The notes beneath the pieces were generated by a model that was not told the origin of the DNA, did no database searches, and saw only the letters and a list, made by a program, of their open reading frames with translations. From NCBI GenBank assembly GCA_964247055.1, contig OZ176056.1, positions 9,424,001 through 9,488,000 of the forward strand: DNA of 64,000 bases. The letters run 5' to 3'. How positions within the stretch are numbered: position 1 is the first letter of the stretch; each line of letters begins with the position of its first letter. Both the position numbers and the translations under genes were made by a program. Shown one piece after another: positions 10,658 through 22,100 of this stretch. Origin of the DNA: Paragordius varius. Taxonomy: Eukaryota > Nematomorpha.

Positions 10658-12504
10658 CAGTGGTACTCACCAAAAAAATTTGACGGGCCAAATAAAATAT
10701 ATTATTTTTTCAAGGGCCATGAACCAGCGGCAAATAATCCATAGCTATTTGACACATATGCATATATTTATACTCTAAATCAGCACAACAAATTTTTTGC
10801 GGATCGCATGCAAATCCAGCTAAAAACTCGTTTCCCACCATTTAAAAAATTAAAATATGTTATTAACATTTATTTTGATATTAACCAATAATTTTTGACA
10901 AATTTGGTTTCGCCTGGCCAATCTTAATACGTGGTCCATATGATCATTGATGTGACTTCTGTATGTATTCTTGACATATTTCATTTTTGAATATGCCGCC
11001 CCCACGTGTAAATTGAAGGAACCACAATTAGATAACTTAAGCACATTTTCTTATATTATCACATTTATTTGGCACATCTTGCCAAAACTCTACATATCTT
11101 TCTTCCCCACGATTCTCCTTAAATATAGCCTCCTGACATTTTTAAAATCTTCGAATTCAATGATATGCGCCTGTCAAACCGAAATGCTCAGGTTGCTTAA
11201 TATTGGATATATCCATATGCCATGGATTTTCAACGAGTTTTAATTTTAATATTTCTTAATTCTGAACTTTATCTCATTAAAAAAATGTTAAATAATAACC
11301 TCCGCGGTAATGTGGTAAAGGTAGGCTAATAAAACCCACTGTTTGTCACTATTAATTTACTCGTCAAACTTTCTGTTATAATTTATAAATAATAGAATTT
11401 CATGCCTTAAACAAAAAATCTATTTAATACTTTGGTAAGGCTAAGCCATAGCACAGCGGTGTACAAATATAGTCAATTCACTGTGGATATCTTTCAGAAG
11501 GTTTTTGAATTTACAGCCGTTGAATTCTTTGCCACGGATGTGGTTAACTATATCCACAACCGTTTTAATTACTGAATTGAGTGATTCATCTTTTATACGC
11601 GAAACCAAGTTGCTGATGAATAAACCAGTAAAAGGTTAAAATATTTTGCAAATTATATGTGTTTTTTCAAAAGGGAAATAAATCTTTGCTCAATGATAGA
11701 GGGACACCCATCTGTGCACAAAACCAATTTTTTCATATATGCCATTAAAATAATGCTAATTATTTCTAGGAAAGTACTTCTTTTCGTGGTATTCTTCATT
11801 GGTAAAAATAAATACTCGTTGATTATTTTGTCGTTGCAAAATCTCACGAAAAGCTCACATTGAGATGTCTTTCCATATTGATTTTTTTATAATTATGTGG
11901 TCCTTATATATAAGGCAGGTAACAGCATTTTTTTCAAAACGACAAAAAAAATTTCTTCCTATTCTTTTATTAAAAAAGCGATTTCATCGGATAATTTACG
12001 TTTTTGATGTCATCCTTTTAATTGTTTAAATATTATGTGAATTTTTTCAAAAAATAGGAATATGATTTGTATGCTATAAAAAAACAAGACGAAATTTAAT
12101 GATGATGATTTGAAAAATATTTTATGGAAATCAGTATCAGAAAATGATGTAAGATAGCAATGAAAAGAATATGCAAGTTTAAGCGAAAGGCTTGCTTTAC
12201 AAAAAAGGAATGCAATAAAAATTAAAATAGAAAATAAAATAAAATACAGAAACAACGTGTGCCATAATTTTGAAATTATTTTAATCTAGGAAAATTTTTC
12301 TACATTTCAAATTAGGTAAAAAATAAAAATTACCAAAATTAAATATATAAAAAATAAATTAATATTAAAATACCCTAAAATTCGCTTATATGTATTTTAA
12401 AAATTCATCAAAAAAATAATTTATGTATCCATTTGGTCATAGGGCAATTTTAAAGCACTCTTAGGGCCGCATTCGGCCCGCGGGCCGCGGTTTGAGTATC
12501 AATG
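10658..12504 (-). mobile_element. hAT transposon with decayed transposase and perfect 8-bp target duplication
   Basis: The ends are CAGTGGTACTCACC (10658) and GGTTTGAGTATCAATG (to 12504), imperfect inverted repeats. ATTTAGAA occurs immediately outside both (10650-10657 and 12505-12512), an 8-bp duplication typical of hAT. Transposase remnants on the minus strand appear in the right order: VLCTDGCPS (about 11700), then in mixed frames HCFIHQQL, IVNHIRGKEFN and a KVLNR..LR block (11640-11400), then SKMKYVKNTYRSHINDH near 10990. These are blocks of the SCAND3/ZBED5-like hAT group. Many frame breaks make it inactive. The zinc-finger N terminus is not recognisable. Confidence 0.85.
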
Positions 12505-12674
12505 ATTTAGAATGATATAATGTAAAATCAGCAAATTAATAATAAATTTATTAATGAATTTTCGTTAGATTTATCTAACTTTTTCGGATTAACATAGTTT
12601 TAAAGTAATCGTATAAAAAGCATTATAGTTCATAACCCTTAAAAAGATTTTAGGTGTAGGTGAGTGTTACTTAA

Positions 12675-13209
12675 CACTTTCAAATTGGGGCATAATATGC
12701 CAGACTAAATTATATAAATATTTTTATAAAACTCCAGAAGGAAACGGTCTGAATAAAAATTTATGCTACTATCCTAATAAAATATATATAAATAAGTTAA
12801 AATATTCAAATAAATTTTATTATGCAAAAAAAGTTATAACTACTTCGACGTTATTTGTTATAAAATATCGTCTTAATTTTTTAAAAGTACAATTGCTAAT
12901 TATTTATTTAAATTACATATGGCATTGATAAAATAAAAAAATTGGTTTATTTTTTATTGTTTTTATTGAGATAAAGTACACAAGTCACGTTGATTAAAAT
13001 TTTAAACCTTTGGATTTTACCTTACCATAAATACTATCAATTTTTAAATTTAGTTTTTACTTCGGTTTATAATGTTACGTAAGTGCAAAGTTTTGCCATG
13101 GTTTTGATTTATTCTATATTTCTAAAGAATTTAATTTTAAACAAATCTAAGGTAACCAACTACCCTCATTTGAATGGAAGTAATGGAATGAATATGTTAT
13201 ATCCAAGTG
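12675..13209 (-). repeat. R1 MITE, complete copy, reverse orientation
   Basis: Runs from CACTTTCAAATTGGGG to TATCCAAGTG with TTAA on both sides (12671-12674 and 13210-13213). Confidence 0.85.
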
Positions 13210-13213
13210 TTAA

Positions 13214-13649
13214 AGATCCTGTGTTCTACAATACTTTTTGCATTCATACATTATATTTAAATTTAAATTAAAAATATCCACACACATATACAATTGTAAA
13301 TCTCTTAAAATTTTGGAATGCAATCATTTCTCCAAAATTCTCTCCTATTTCAATAATTTGCGCCAAGTATTTTTTTAATATTTGTAAGAATATTCTTCAA
13401 TCTGTTTCGCCGTATTCCAAGGCCATGTTTACGACAGATTTTAGAGAAAAACATCATTTTGAATTGGTTTTACGCGAAATTGCCATTGTCATCGATACGA
13501 TTTTGGGTATAAATTCTTGTTGAAATGGAAAAGAGGTGTAGAATATTTATAGTAAAAAATAGTAAAACCTCTACCACATCTTATTTTAACTTTGGAATAA
13601 TTTACTCCTTAAACTCATACTAGCTTATGATAAGAGATTTTAGATGGAT
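13214..13649. other. AT-rich spacer, no feature seen
   Basis: No recognisable protein or repeat end. Confidence 0.5.
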
Positions 13650-14260
13650 ATTTTGTGATGCCCAAATGCATTCCATATACGTTCATTGAAGAGGTTGTCC
13701 AAAATGAACCTCTTTTGCATTTGTTTTCTTCATAATGACTATGTTTACTGATATGTGGTAGCTAGATTCTTTTAAATTGTTTGCAGGTATTTTAATATGG
13801 GGTCTGCCCGCTTTAGGTGTTCGCGGTGTCCACTTTGTAATGTATCATGGTTGTTAGTGTGTCTGGGACGGATCTCTACGATATATGTGACCCGCTCATC
13901 CTATTGATTTTATTTTTAGCACAGTTGGAGGGGCCATGGTTCGTTGTGTAATTAAACTATCGCTCAAATATATAACTGCATTTGAAATTCTACGCTCTGA
14001 TTGAAATAATTTAACTTTAGGCATGTTTGTCAGTTGCCGTCCATGTTTCCCATCCGTATTTTAACACAAGTTGAATCGTTTTGGTGAAAAAAGTTGTGCT
14101 TTTGCGAGATTAATATATCCGCATGATAGAACAGGAGTGGAATTTTTCCAGAACTGAGCTATGCGATGCTTGATAGTTTCTCTAAGTCCTCCAGCTGTTT
14201 ATACCTTATCTCTCAGATATTCTCATCTGGCTCAATCCCAAACTTGTTATGATAACGTAA
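13650..14260 (-). mobile_element. LINE 3' remnant (C-terminal end of a non-LTR RT ORF)
   Basis: On the minus strand, in shifting frames, one reads YGWETWT (about 14070), then a basic stretch, then AGHIYRRDPSQTH (about 13885) and WTPRTPKAGRP (about 13820). This order (YG.E.WT, GH..R.D, KRGRP) is the usual C-terminal tail after the reverse transcriptase in RTE/R1-type LINEs. The reverse transcriptase catalytic core is not visible, so this is a truncated, old copy. It differs from the LINEs at 6069 and 43640. Confidence 0.55.
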
Positions 14261-15108
14261 TTAGAACTCGGATATTCTTTTATTAAGCATTTTTGGCATA
14301 TTAAATTTCTACTATGCAATTTGCGTTTTTAATTTAAACATTTCAATCGTATTATAATTTAGGAGAGACTTCTTTTGGTAATCATTTATATATAATTGCT
14401 AGATACTTTTTTTCCCTTGATGACACGAATTCAGATAACTGATTTTTCCCCTCGCTTGTTTATTTTGTTTCCTCTACCTTTATAAATTAGACTATGACGT
14501 CTCCGAGATAAGTGAACTTGTCTATTGAATTCTCGTCAATTTTCTCATATGTTTAGAGCGTGTTTGGCGCTTGGATTTATTTTACAGTTTTGGAATCAAA
14601 GCTTATTTGATCGATTAGTTAAATGGTTATTCAAAGAGTTATTTGTAGACGCAGTATTTGCATTTTATTCTTCCTTGTCGCATATGGCGCTCGGACATTC
14701 AACATACGGATTTCAACATTTATTTATATTTATAACTTTAATAATTCCAGAATTTATATACTCTAAATTGAATATTACCGAATCGAATGTGAAAGTTACA
14801 AATTGCTCATCTGTTTCAATTACAGTCCGTTCTGGATGAATGTGCCACTTTTTTGTCGACACGCATTGAAACGCACAACTGTTTAGGGATAAAAACTTTC
14901 CTTGACCTATACAATCTCGACTCGTATAGAAAACATTATTTATTAACCTGATTTTTTCCATATAACATAAATGATTAGTCGTACGCATCTCTAGAGTAAG
15001 CCACTTTATTTTATATTTCTGAGACGACAGGTTATATGTTTAAAAATATGACACAATCTTTAAAAAACATGCCTAACTTGATAATTTAATTTCACATTAA
15101 GTTTAATA
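14261..15108. other. Unassigned stretch, possibly more of the LINE remnant
   Basis: Short open frames exist on both strands (14525-14839 plus, 14713-14988 minus), but neither shows a motif I recognise. Either could be a decayed upstream part of the LINE at 13650-14260. Confidence 0.3.
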
Positions 15109-17060
15109 CAGTGGCGTACCGATGGGGGGGGCAAGCGGGTGAATCACGCTCCGGGCGCCGTTATTTAGGGGCGCTTAAATGATTTTATTAATTAAATTTA
15201 AATTACGAAAAAAAATAACAACTTTTATAAGAGATTTTTTAGCAATTTACGTAATAATCTCTAAAATATAATAATAATTATATACATGCGATCAAGAGCA
15301 ATCATTATGCAAAAAACAACTTTCATGTAGGTATTCCCTTCAACATATGCAAACTTAATTTTTTGGTTAACCTTTAATTAAATTATTTTAACTTTTTTTT
15401 CTGTTCGAAACCTTATCTCATATTCTTATTATAGATAATTTCATTTATATTTTAATCATATTCAATATAAAATCCAATTTTATTTATTTCCTTCCCCAAG
15501 ATCATTTTATCTCTAACAAGGTAGATTTTTATTATTAATATAGCCTGTATTTTTTATAATTACTTTCATTTTTATTATCAATGCCTAAACTTAACGGTTA
15601 CGCAAATATAAAACGAAAAATCTAGGAAGAGAATATAACAAATAAAATGCGAATGAGTATGAAATCTTATTTAACGAAAATATCTGACCATAACATTGAA
15701 AAAGTGAATGCGACATAACGGTCTTAATAATAATAATAACTTAAATACAGCTAAAACCCTCGTTATTGATCCAATAAATATACAAATATAACACTATTAA
15801 TTCCAAGCGCTATACCTCTAGAGTTTAATGATGTCGCATTTTTAAAATTCCTAATAATCATGCCATAATATTTGATCAGTCTCGCACAGAAAGGATTATT
15901 CGTGAAAATAAATGCATTTTCTTTGTAACATTAAATCATCGTTCAATGCCTCATTGATTTTTTTCGATGGCTCGGTTGAGAGGTCCTGGCTCTTATATCC
16001 ACCAAAGAACAGATCTTGCTTTTGTTGCCTACTTTTTGATCAATCTAATTTACCATCACTTTTATAACTACGCATAGTTTTAATAAATGGAGGAAAAGAG
16101 ATAAATTTAAATCAACGGAAAGCATTTACCACTTAAAAAGAGGCAGAAAAAAATATTGATAAATTAAACAGCAATTGATTCTGCTCTAGAAACTCACATA
16201 CAATCGGTAAAGGATTGATGGCGAAAAATTTTACATCAAATATGGGCCTGCATAAAATTTCTTATCAACCAAAATCTCTTTTTTCGAAAACATTTTGAAA
16301 GTTTAATTGAAACCTTCTTATCTTTACTAAAATTTGTAGCTCAGTTTGACCCAATAATGGAGAACAGATAAAAAACACCGAATCTAACACTTTATCATAT
16401 GCTCAAGTTGCCACATATCCGTTTATTGATTATGAGAAAAAAAAGTTGTCATAAAAAAATCCTTTTTAGGTTTTTTCAGTTATTCAATAAAGATGAATGT
16501 CAATTGAAAAGGTAATTTTAGAAAATAATGGTTAATATTCAGTCATCAAATTGTAGATCTCAATGCTATAATAATCCAGCTGTGATGCGTCATCAGGTGT
16601 TTAACAAAGAATTCTGGAAAAAAATAAAAGAGTAATATATGTCAGTGACAATCATTCTTTGATTTTAGTTGGAGTCGCGGTAGCAAAACAAGATGTTATT
16701 GTGTGAATTTTTCAAAATATTAAAAATATCTATCTTTTTACGTTCAACTATTAGATGGAGCCTATTAAAATGTAAACTAAAAAAACTGTTTAACGAGAGT
16801 CTAAAACCCAATGGAGTGCTAGAATTCAAGCACTTATTGCCATTGTTTAGGGGATAGAGTTATTAAAAGATGTTACTAAAATACTTCAAATATTTAAAAG
16901 TGAGGCATCCGTTTTACTTTAGAGTGTTTTAAATTTCAATTTTTTAGCATTAGTTTTTTCTGGCATCAAATATTTAGTATATTGCGTTAGAATTATCTTC
17001 TATATATAAACAAATTTGGTTGACGCGTCATTTATCGATCTAATGTGCTCTAATGCGATT
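15109..17060 (+). mobile_element. TTF/ZMYM-type hAT remnant, right end missing
   Basis: The left end is CAGTGGCGTACCGATGGGGG, a familiar hAT terminus matching the right end of the element at 28358-29813. On the plus strand, MPKLNGYANIKRKI (about 15580) looks like the start of the transposase. It is followed by VERSWLLY and SCFCCLLFD (about 15970-16040), the TTF-type finger region, and later an RWSLLK block (about 16750). Many stops and shifts break it. The matching right terminus is not found downstream, so the 3' end is truncated and its position approximate. Confidence 0.65.
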
Positions 17061-18125
17061 TTTAATTTTGACTAATAACAGAAAGATTCGAATTTTTTCT
17101 AGTAATTATCCTTATATATCATTTAAATAATAAAAATCTTAAAACTTTTAGCTATCGAATGATATATGATTCATTTAACCTTATTTTTGATCCCCATTTT
17201 TGTCCAGTGTGTAATAATATTTTTTACCCTTTAGCTTTTACCAAAGTTAAATAATCTAATGTGCTCAAACGGGAGTTTTTGGATATGGATCAATATCCGC
17301 AAATGTAATTTCTCACTCACTAAAATTTCCATGAGATCTGATATTTTTATCTATTGGAGTATATAAATTTATTAACATATTTTTTTTACCCTGGATATGC
17401 AAAATTATATAATATCTTTTGTATGAATTAAGTTGGACTATGATACAATACAATTTATTATTTATTCAAATTTTAGTTGGTGAAACGTTGAGACAATAAA
17501 TGACGTTTATAAAAATATATTGTATAAAAGAATTAGGATGAACACAGTAAAATATTTGCAAACAATAGTATCTAATGGTAAATAACGGATTGGTTATGTT
17601 TTGTAATAAACAGTTGTTAAAATCCGTAAGATAACGAAGGAAAATTAAATAGAATTAAATTAAAGTATAAATAGAAATTATAAACGATGTGTGTAACCCT
17701 TAATCAATAGTAATCGCAGACTAGTTTCGTGCTTGTTAGCGCTCATTAGTAAGACACAACTATATGACTTGGGGTTTTCACATATCGATTTTGTATATAT
17801 ATATCCAACTTTGCAATTTTGGTATAAATGCAGTTGGGTATACGAATTTAATTTAAATTTAATGGAATTCATGAAAATTAAACTGAAAATTTGAAAATAA
17901 ACTGAAAATTAACTTTAGGGGAGCCTAGATTTAGAGTATAGCTACTTAGGGATTAAATCCTCTGTAGATCAAACGGAAACACATATGAAAAAATATCAAT
18001 TGTATCTAATCACTATTAAACAATATAAATTTTCTCCCTTTCCTGCCATTTTGAAATCATTCGTTTATATTGCTCAATGAAGTTGTATGTTGCTTTAACG
18101 ATCACCAGATTCAAGACTTGAAGGT
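17061..18125. other. AT-rich spacer, no feature seen
   Basis: It may contain the eroded end of the preceding hAT. No protein or repeat terminus is recognisable. Confidence 0.5.
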
Positions 18126-18429
18126 AGGGCACTTTTGATCAAATGACCCAAAGTTTCAGGGATCAACAAATTTAGTACGCGAAACATAAAACCCAGCAAA
18201 GAATGTGGCCAATAGCCGAATACGTTTTAAAAATTTACCATTTGCAGGGCATTCCAAACATATGTTTCGGGATCTGATGAAGCAAGCCAATTTTAAAACA
18301 AAAAATAAATTAAAACGATATTCAAAAATGACAGTAAATAAATGGAAATAAATAATTATACGCGTTTTATATTTGTCATTTTGGTAGCCACTAAATAGGG
18401 AATAACGGTTTGAACCCATAGTTTAGGAC

Positions 18430-18492
18430 CTATGATGGCAGAATTGTTAATATTGTTGAATTGAACCATGGCGTATTTATTTTGTGGAGAAC
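18430..18492 (-). other. 63-nt in-frame, stop-free intron candidate in the dehydrogenase
   Basis: Between EYGTSG and LWVQTVIPY lies a 63-base insert beginning GTTCTCC and ending ATAG. It is a multiple of three and has no stop. Relatives have no residues here (EYRSKG-VFVQSVLPY in the human protein). Splicing it out leaves one extra Pro-Lys or so; retaining it adds 21 residues. Confidence 0.5.
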
Positions 18493-18640
18493 CTGATGTA
18501 CCATATTCTGTTTGTAAACAATTTCCAAACTGCCAAACAAAAGCTTTGTTGGCTGCATAAACGGCGAAACAAGGTGCAGGTGACAATGCAGAAAAGGAGG
18601 CCAAATTAATTACTATGGCTCGACCTGATTTATCTACCAT

Positions 18641-20901
18641 AATATATATTATCCAATTATTAATAAAACTTATTTCCGCATTAAGATTAGGTTTGGAACG
18701 TGGAAGCTAAATGGCAGCTAAAACAGATTTAACGGAATAACTATAACTAAATTTCCTTAAAGTTATAGAATTTCCAGAAATCGGTTAAAAAAGTATCATA
18801 ATAGGACATTTTTCTTAATTGCGATTGGCAAAAAAGCACCATGATATGCGTCTGATACAACGTGATGAAAGCCACAGGACAATAAATGTATACCACGCGT
18901 TTAAGAAAGAGAAAAGGTCAGCGAAAAGACGAAACGATTATTTATATATACCCCATTTGGCACTGACAACTACAGAAGTTTAGTTTGTTATAAATAGCGT
19001 CTTATTTCCATCAAATAGTCATGGAATTTTGTGTAAAAAAGAACATCGGAACATATTGTCATCAAAAGAAAAGTACTGTTGAAAAGTATAGTTTTCTACG
19101 GTGTGGTTAAAGAAAAGGAGTATATCGTAAGAATTCTTGTAAATTATTAGTTTGATCAACCATAACGGCTTAGGAAATAGTTTTAATAAGCACAGGGATA
19201 TTAGAAAGAGGAGTTAATTTAATCTTTTAATTTGTATGTAAAATATTTCTAAGTATTATGCTGTAAAAAAATGGACTATACTAATGACCTTAAATTTAAA
19301 GAGTTTATTTAATTAGACAAAGGTTAACAACTGACTTAAATGTTGGTTAATTTCACGGATAAGAAAGAATAAAAGAGGTAGCTTTTTAACCTATCTTGAA
19401 TTAGGACCGAATCGGATTTTATAATTTATTGATTTTTCTTTTGTGCAAAATGCACGAAGTTAAATAATAAAATTAAGTGAAGCTTCTGTTGAACAGTTTT
19501 TAATGGCTCTAATGCCGACTATAAAATGAAACTCACAACCTGAACAATAAAATTTGTGTATGTTTCAAAGTTGTGGATATAAAAATATTTATGCAAGAAT
19601 GACATGAAAATAAAATCAAACCTTATAAGACGTAATTTACAAATGTTTTTAAATGATATAATTATGGCAACAGACTATGGTTAATTGCGTAAATTTAGCA
19701 AGATGATTGGTATGTTTGAAATCAAGGGTGGGAAGAGAGGGGTGGACATTAAAGTGGAATAATATTATGAAAATCTAGAGTTAGAAGAGAGGATGCTTAA
19801 AATATAAAGTTTTTAAGTATATAAGTGAAAATCAACTTATAAATGAGTGCTAGAATTATTATATTTATATGAATGGGATAAAATATCAAATAAATATCAA
19901 TAAAATATTTAAGAATGGTTATATATTTAGTTAACTTCAATGTAACTATTTTGATTGGTTTGTTAATGAATGCATAATAAATTTTAAATAAAATAATAAA
20001 CCTAATCTTTTGATACAAGCACGTGTAATATTGAGTACAGGTATGATATTAACATTGACCAAGTGACTGCAAAATTAACCCATCTATAATAAAATTGATA
20101 TTTGCAAAAACAAGAATTACTAAAGTACGAATTTTGATAAATTAAAAACAAGTCAACCACTCTCTGTTTTCTTATCAGAGCTTAGAATTGAAAACATTTT
20201 GAATCTATAAATATGCGATTTAAATTTTGTTCAGAATAATTTTTACGGCCCATAATTTCGGCCAATTAATAGTATTTAAAAAAATACACCATATCATTTA
20301 AACTCATTTTTTAGATAAATGTTGAGCTTTTACCTAAAAAAATGGTATGCAAGCGATATGTAATAGAAATACAAAATAAATGATAAATGCAGCTTTCGCT
20401 CATTTTTAGCTTCCATACAAACGCTTAAAATTTATGTGTTTATTATGCGATGAAAGACCAATGAAAGCATCATTTTATGATCGGGCTAATATCTTAAATA
20501 CTTTTTAAAATATTCAAATTTTATATAGCTCTGTGGTATACAACTATAGAGATCATAAAGTATTTAACAACGTAAATATACTGAAGTCGTCCATTAGGTA
20601 TTTTCTATAATTAATATTAATTATTTATTAGCCATTAATAAGCAAACTATGTTTACTAATTTATATTTTTTGTTATGCTATATACCCCTATGTGTTCACC
20701 CTAATATGTTTGATTAATTTATGGAACATTTTAATTAATCAACGAATATATAACTTAAAATGTTATACTATACTAAACCAGACAAATAATCTTTTACACT
20801 ATTTTTGAACTGACTACTTTGGTGTATTACTGTTACAAATACAATTTAGGTATTGTATTTTTTAATCAATTTGTTTACTCTGAATAAATAGCGTTGGTTC
20901 A
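18641..20901. other. Intronic or intergenic AT-rich DNA between dehydrogenase blocks
   Basis: The missing middle exon should lie here, but I cannot find it. A 30-codon basic open stretch at about 18870-18980 (plus) has no recognisable relatives. Confidence 0.4.
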
Positions 20902-21313
20902 TCATATAATCCCAGCGTTATTTACAATAATCCTCAAATCTTTATACCTTGAAGGAGATTTAAAACAATTTGGCAATAATAATAGCTGATCAATGACTTG
21001 ATCAACCGCTTCGCCGTTAACCGTTATTGAAAAATCAATAACTCCAAAAATAATGGTATTTGACATATGATATGGGTAATCTCTCTTTTGAGACAAACGC
21101 ATCTCCTTAACTCTGGAATCATCATAATTTCCGGCTTAGTATTATTAAGTTTATATGCTGAGCGCCCAATTAATATTATGCTAAAGTCAAGGCGAGTCAA
21201 CCATAATGCATAGGCTTTTCCAATCCCATCGGTTGCACCTAACTAGTTAATTTAAAAATAAATATAATTATGTGATAGATATTTTGCGACCAAGTTTTAA
21301 GTAGAATTGTTTT

Positions 21314-21475
21314 CAGGGCTTTGAACCGGAACCGAAGCCCCATGAAACCAAACCCGACCCCTTAGCTAGAATAAAGTGCTTACATTGGATTAAACCAATA
21401 TTTTGCATTTACTTCCTGATGAATCACCTCGCTTTCCAAAATTTTGGTAACCCGGTTGCGGTTCCAGCTTGAAAA
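21314..21475. repeat. Short hAT-like MITE (GAACCGG family)
   Basis: The left end is CAGGGCTTTGAACCGGAACC and the right arm CCCGGTTGCGGTTCC. Same family as 9597-10237. The right tip is eroded. Confidence 0.5.
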
Positions 21476-21602
21476 TAAGTAGATACCATACTTTTTTTAA
21501 AAAAACATATATATTATTGTTTAATTTATGATTAAATTTTATTTGATTTTAATAAACTTTTTGGTATCCAAAATTGACCATCACAAATTAATTCTTTTAG
21601 AT

Positions 21603-22092
21603 CAGGGCTTCTTAAACTTTTGTAATCCCGCTCCCATTTATGATCGAGTTTCTTAATGACCCCAACGATTCGAAAAACTCTTAGAAAATTTGCTGATAAT
21701 GTTTATCAGGATCATTTCGGTTTTACAAGATTGAAAATAAACTACATTTTTTATAAATTTTTATAACATCTTCTGATTCATATTAAATTTATACAAGATA
21801 TTATAATGATCGGTGGTCCCTTTTTAAGGGAAAGAATGATATTATACAAATTCGCCAAAAACTTTAGCTTCTTATTTTGAAAATTTCTAAAACCACGTCA
21901 TTTTTGTATGGCTTCTCAGTTATAAACCGGTAGACAGGAAACAGATAACAAAGTCGCTTCCGTTTTGATAAATATATCGATTTTACAAGTTAAAAAATAA
22001 TTTTTGTTAAATTCTAATTTTATCACTCGCGACCCCGTAATTTTGCTACGCGACCCCAAATGGGGTCACGACTCATAGCTTAAAAATCCCTG
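21603..22092. repeat. Non-autonomous hAT derivative (CAGGGCTTCTTAAAC ends)
   Basis: Runs from CAGGGCTTCTTAAACTTTTG to TAGCTTAAAAATCCCTG. The flanks TTTTAGAT (21595-21602) and ATTTAGAT (22093-22100) match at 7 of 8 bases. It shares both ends and an internal stretch around CTACATTTTTTATAAA with the larger element at 25719-26888, so it is an internally deleted relative. Confidence 0.8.
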
Positions 22093-22100
22093 ATTTAGAT

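Larger units (their letters stand above)
18130..21238 (-). pseudogene. Short-chain dehydrogenase (17beta-HSD12 / 3-ketoacyl-CoA reductase-like), decayed
   Basis: Three blocks align in order with the ER-membrane very-long-chain 3-ketoacyl-CoA reductase family. Block 1 (21238-20902) opens after an AG acceptor with GATDGIGKAYA, the nucleotide-binding GxxxGIG, then IIFGVIDFS and IIVNNAGI. Block 2 (about 18640-18362) has GRAIVINLAS with the catalytic Ser, YAANK with the catalytic Tyr and Lys, and TVIPYLVATKM. Block 3 (about 18280-18130) has DPETYVWNALQMVNF and GYWPHSLLG. Block 1 needs a one-base shift near 21130 and ends in a stop without a good donor. Block 3 has an in-frame TAA, and its acceptor phase does not match block 2. 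The exon joining NNAG to block 2 and the N-terminal membrane exon are not seen. I conclude it is a pseudogene, although a badly assembled gene is possible. Confidence 0.7.

Noticed and set aside
14525-14988. Overlapping 104- and 91-codon frames on opposite strands
   Set aside because: Neither shows a motif; they probably lie in decayed LINE sequence.
18840-18980. Basic open stretch (KKEKRSAKRRNDY) on the plus strand
   Set aside because: Coding-like but short, with no recognisable family and no clear splice sites.
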